Part shown: positions 26,950 to 28,444 of the stretch, one piece after another | Layout: every line of letters begins with the position of its first letter | Position numbering within the stretch: the stretch's first letter is position 1 | IMG/VR virus record: IMGVR_UViG_3300020442_000867 | Location: 1-28,444 of that record | DNA: 28,444 nucleotides | Strand: one strand, 5' to 3' | Origin: a virus | Notes under the pieces: model-generated | Database searches by the model: none | What the model saw: the letters and a program-made list of their open reading frames with translations, nothing else | What the model was told of the DNA's origin: nothing | Program-made: the position numbers and the translations under genes

Positions 26950-27544
26950 CTATCATCTTCCTAGAATCTGAATATACTTTCTGTCTACTTGCCTTTCTAA
27001 ATTGTGCGGTTGGTAAGAAAGTTGCGATCTCCCATTCTGGTGCCTCAACTTCTGAAAACTTACTTTGTACGTGTGCATTCAAATAGTGTTTGAAACAAGG
27101 TTTATAGTATTTTAGTTTAGAAACCCTTTGTAGAGTTTTATATGTAAGTGCGAATGTTTCGTTTGCACCTTTACCCCTAGTTCCAATCTCCATCAACGCA
27201 TCTAACATCTTTGCACGTAATACGGGCGGAAGATAATGTAGATTCAAACCATAGAATCCACCCTTCGCTGGCCCAACCACAATGACAAGAGGAAAGTAAT
27301 CGTAATAGGGTAGAGTATCTTTTGTCTTTGGATCGTAGAAAAACATCTGCATAGTACCAATTAATGCACGTCCCTTTGGTAACGCAGTACGTTGGGTCAA
27401 AGGGTCTTCTTTCATCAACTCTTGTCTCTTGATAGAACGTAAGTTAGATGCCTTCTTTTGAAACCAAGCACGGGATTCCTTAGTACGTGGTGTAATACCA
27501 GCACGGAATGCCTGTAACTCTAATCTATTAAATATGTTCGACAT
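26942..27544 (-). CDS. Conserved T4-like phage protein in the tail/head module, 200 aa, identity uncertain
   Basis: Basic protein with 'GRALIGTMQMFFYDPKTKDT' and 'LPYYDYFPLVIVVGPAKGGF' (residues 58-97), then 'YGLNLHYLPPVLRAKMLDALME' (98-119). I recall this central block from marine T4-like phages as a virion-associated or DNA-end-related protein, but cannot fix its T4 equivalent. It does not look like gp53. The start at 27544 is 5 nt behind a late octamer, and AGAAG within that short gap is the only ribosome-binding-like sequence. Confidence 0.65.
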   Translation of the reverse strand: MSNIFNRLELQAFRAGITPRTKESRAWFQKKASNLRSIKRQELMKEDPLTQRTALPKGRALIGTMQMFFYDPKTKDTLPYYDYFPLVIVVGPAKGGFYGLNLHYLPPVLRAKMLDALMEIGTRGKGANETFALTYKTLQRVSKLKYYKPCFKHYLNAHVQSKFSEVEAPEWEIATFLPTAQFRKASRQKVYSDSRKMIDA

Positions 27545-27549
27545 ACTTC

Positions 27550-27557
27550 TATTTATA
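27550..27557 (-). promoter_or_regulatory. T4-type late promoter octamer
   Basis: TATAAATA on the minus strand. It contains the TAA stop of gp4 and lies 5 nt before the ATG at 27544. Confidence 0.65.
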
Positions 27558-28035
27558 CAGATTTCTTACGTCTTTTAAATGGTTTCAGAGGTTTTGTGGA
27601 TTTAGGCATAATACCCATACTGGTTAGAGTTTTCTCTGTCCATATTTGGAACTCCCATCCTCGATCCTTTGCGTAATTATCAGCTGCTTCCCACTTATTC
27701 ATATTCTTGACATAGGTTGCAGCTTCTGTCATAAATTTGCGAGTACGTCTTGATCCTGTAGGGGGTTTGGTTTCTTTGTCGGGTTTTACTTCCACTAGAA
27801 TGGTTTTACCATCCTCAAAACTTATTTTGAGATCAATAAAGTATCGATGCGGTCTTTTGTCTACCTCATATAGATAAGGTATAACGACTTCTTCAGAAGA
27901 CCACGATTTTACCTTGGGGTTTACATCACACCATCTGAAGCAATGTCTCTCCCACAGAGAACGAAAAATGACTTGTGTATGGTCACCACTGTACTTCTCT
28001 GGATTTTTTACTCTGTATCTACCTTTATATGCCAT
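27553..28035 (-). CDS. gp4: gp4-like head completion protein, 160 aa
   Basis: 'MAYKGRYRVKNPEKYSGDHTQ' corresponds to 'MAYSGKWVPKNISKYRGDPKK' of T4 gp4. 'RSLWERHCFRWCDVNPKVKSW' (25-45), 'VIPYLYEVDKRPHRYFIDLKI' (51-71) and 'ILVEVKPDKETKPP' (79-92) carry the nuclease-like E/D...E-x-K core (D68, E82, K84). gp4 finishes the packaged head before tail joining. Slightly longer than T4 gp4 (150) with a basic C-terminal tail. No clear late octamer is seen directly upstream on this strand. Confidence 0.92.
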   Translation of the reverse strand: MAYKGRYRVKNPEKYSGDHTQVIFRSLWERHCFRWCDVNPKVKSWSSEEVVIPYLYEVDKRPHRYFIDLKISFEDGKTILVEVKPDKETKPPTGSRRTRKFMTEAATYVKNMNKWEAADNYAKDRGWEFQIWTEKTLTSMGIMPKSTKPLKPFKRRKKSV

Positions 28036-28043
28036 ATAACCCT

Positions 28044-28051
28044 TATAAATA
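28044..28051 (+). promoter_or_regulatory. T4-type late promoter octamer for the divergent gene
   Basis: Exact TATAAATA, 38 nt before the ATG at 28090 and 8 nt upstream of the gp4 start on the other strand. Confidence 0.6.
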
Positions 28052-28089
28052 AAACAAAAGACTTATAAACTATTTAGTCGGAAAATACA

Positions 28090-28444
28090 ATGGCAGAAAC
28101 TCAAACAGCAACTCAAGCAGAAAAGAAACTGAGACGAAACAAACGATTGGAGTATCCTCTCAACAATCCCGATGATTATCTGGGTAGACTCGTCTTTACT
28201 GTATTAGAAGAACCACCTACTGAACTTGGAAACATAGTTGGTACAGTTACTAAGGCAGGTGAAGCACTTGCAAGTAGGGTTACGGGTACAGTTGAAAACA
28301 TTATCGGTGGTCAAGATATCGATGATGCCGCTGTTGCTTCACGAACACCCGAACAGAAAAAGAAAGAAGAAGATACAGTAAACGGATTTCTTAACATTCC
28401 CGTGAAAGGTGAAAGACAGTTGATAGACACAGGTAATAGTGTTT
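28090..28444 (+). CDS. Virion/baseplate protein, 3' end outside the window (118 codons seen)
   Basis: Only the N-terminal part is in the window. 'RRNKRLEYPLNNPDDYLGRL' (residues 15-34) resembles the start of baseplate tail-tube cap proteins (gp48-like) of marine T4-like phages, followed by an Ala/Gly/Val-rich helix and a polar linker ('RTPEQKKKEED'). Divergent from gp4 with its own late octamer. The gp48 suggestion is tentative. A structural role is likely from context. Confidence 0.5.
   Translation, partial: MAETQTATQAEKKLRRNKRLEYPLNNPDDYLGRLVFTVLEEPPTELGNIVGTVTKAGEALASRVTGTVENIIGGQDIDDAAVASRTPEQKKKEEDTVNGFLNIPVKGERQLIDTGNSV

Noticed and set aside
1-28444. CRISPR arrays, insertion sequences, integrase or attachment sites, rRNA
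   Set aside because: I saw no regularly spaced direct repeats, transposase or integrase motifs, or ribosomal RNA sequence. The repeats in 23957-24868 are coding.

Overview
This window is part of a T4-superfamily tailed phage (myovirus) genome, most likely marine. The phage assignment rests on recognisable T4-type genes: the head-completion nuclease gp4, a tail-tube-fold protein, the hub/chaperone protein gp26 followed by a tape-measure-like protein, the late-transcription coactivator gp33 and the single-strand DNA-binding protein gp32. It is supported by seven exact copies of the T4-type late promoter octamer TATAAATA, by tRNA genes and by dense, overlapping genes. The marine guess rests on PhoH, several 2OG-Fe(II) oxygenases, a sulfotransferase and many small conserved genes of the kind seen in cyanophages and pelagiphages. 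GC content looks near 40% by eye. The host cannot be named from the sequence.

Layout. (1) 1-2500, plus strand: small conserved phage genes, tRNA-Gly, a strikingly structured non-coding stretch ending in a strong terminator, a cupin and a DUF6433-like gene. (2) 2500-3912: a Cys-less FmdB-like protein, PhoH ATPase and an M15 peptidase (endolysin candidate). (3) 3909-13836: about 10 kb of mostly overlapping plus-strand genes for carbohydrate chemistry: at least six likely glycosyltransferases, a radical SAM/SPASM enzyme, a sulfotransferase, a methyltransferase, a HAD phosphatase and a 2OG oxygenase, plus a small nuclease. (4) 13850-14459: tRNA-Arg and a second 2OG oxygenase. (5) 14452-16452, minus strand: a late operon with an orphan protein, a 38-residue membrane peptide and a P-loop kinase. 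(6) 16540-20420, plus strand: a stand-alone Pnkp-type 3'-phosphatase, an ORF with tRNA-Glu embedded in frame, and a run of small early-type genes. (7) 20430-23288: gp33, a third 2OG oxygenase in the place where T4 has gene 59, gp32, a terminator, tRNA-Arg and tRNA-Leu. (8) 23345-28035, minus strand: tape-measure candidate, gp26 with an apparent programmed -1 frameshift extension, a tail-tube-fold protein, an unidentified conserved protein and gp4. A divergent plus-strand gene runs off the end.

Expression. Two promoter classes are visible. One is a sigma70-type class (TTGACA, 17-bp spacer, TATNAT) whose members share an extra CYTGYY block in the spacer; the other is the TATAAATA late class. 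Four late octamers lie only 5-6 nt from a start codon, which predicts leaderless or nearly leaderless late mRNAs.

Most interesting points: the T_TTT_TTC slippery site joining gp26 to a 63-codon -1 frame directly upstream of the tape-measure candidate; the structured RNA at 1059-1284; the tRNA inside a coding frame; the glycan/sulfation cassette; and the shared spacer element in the early promoters.
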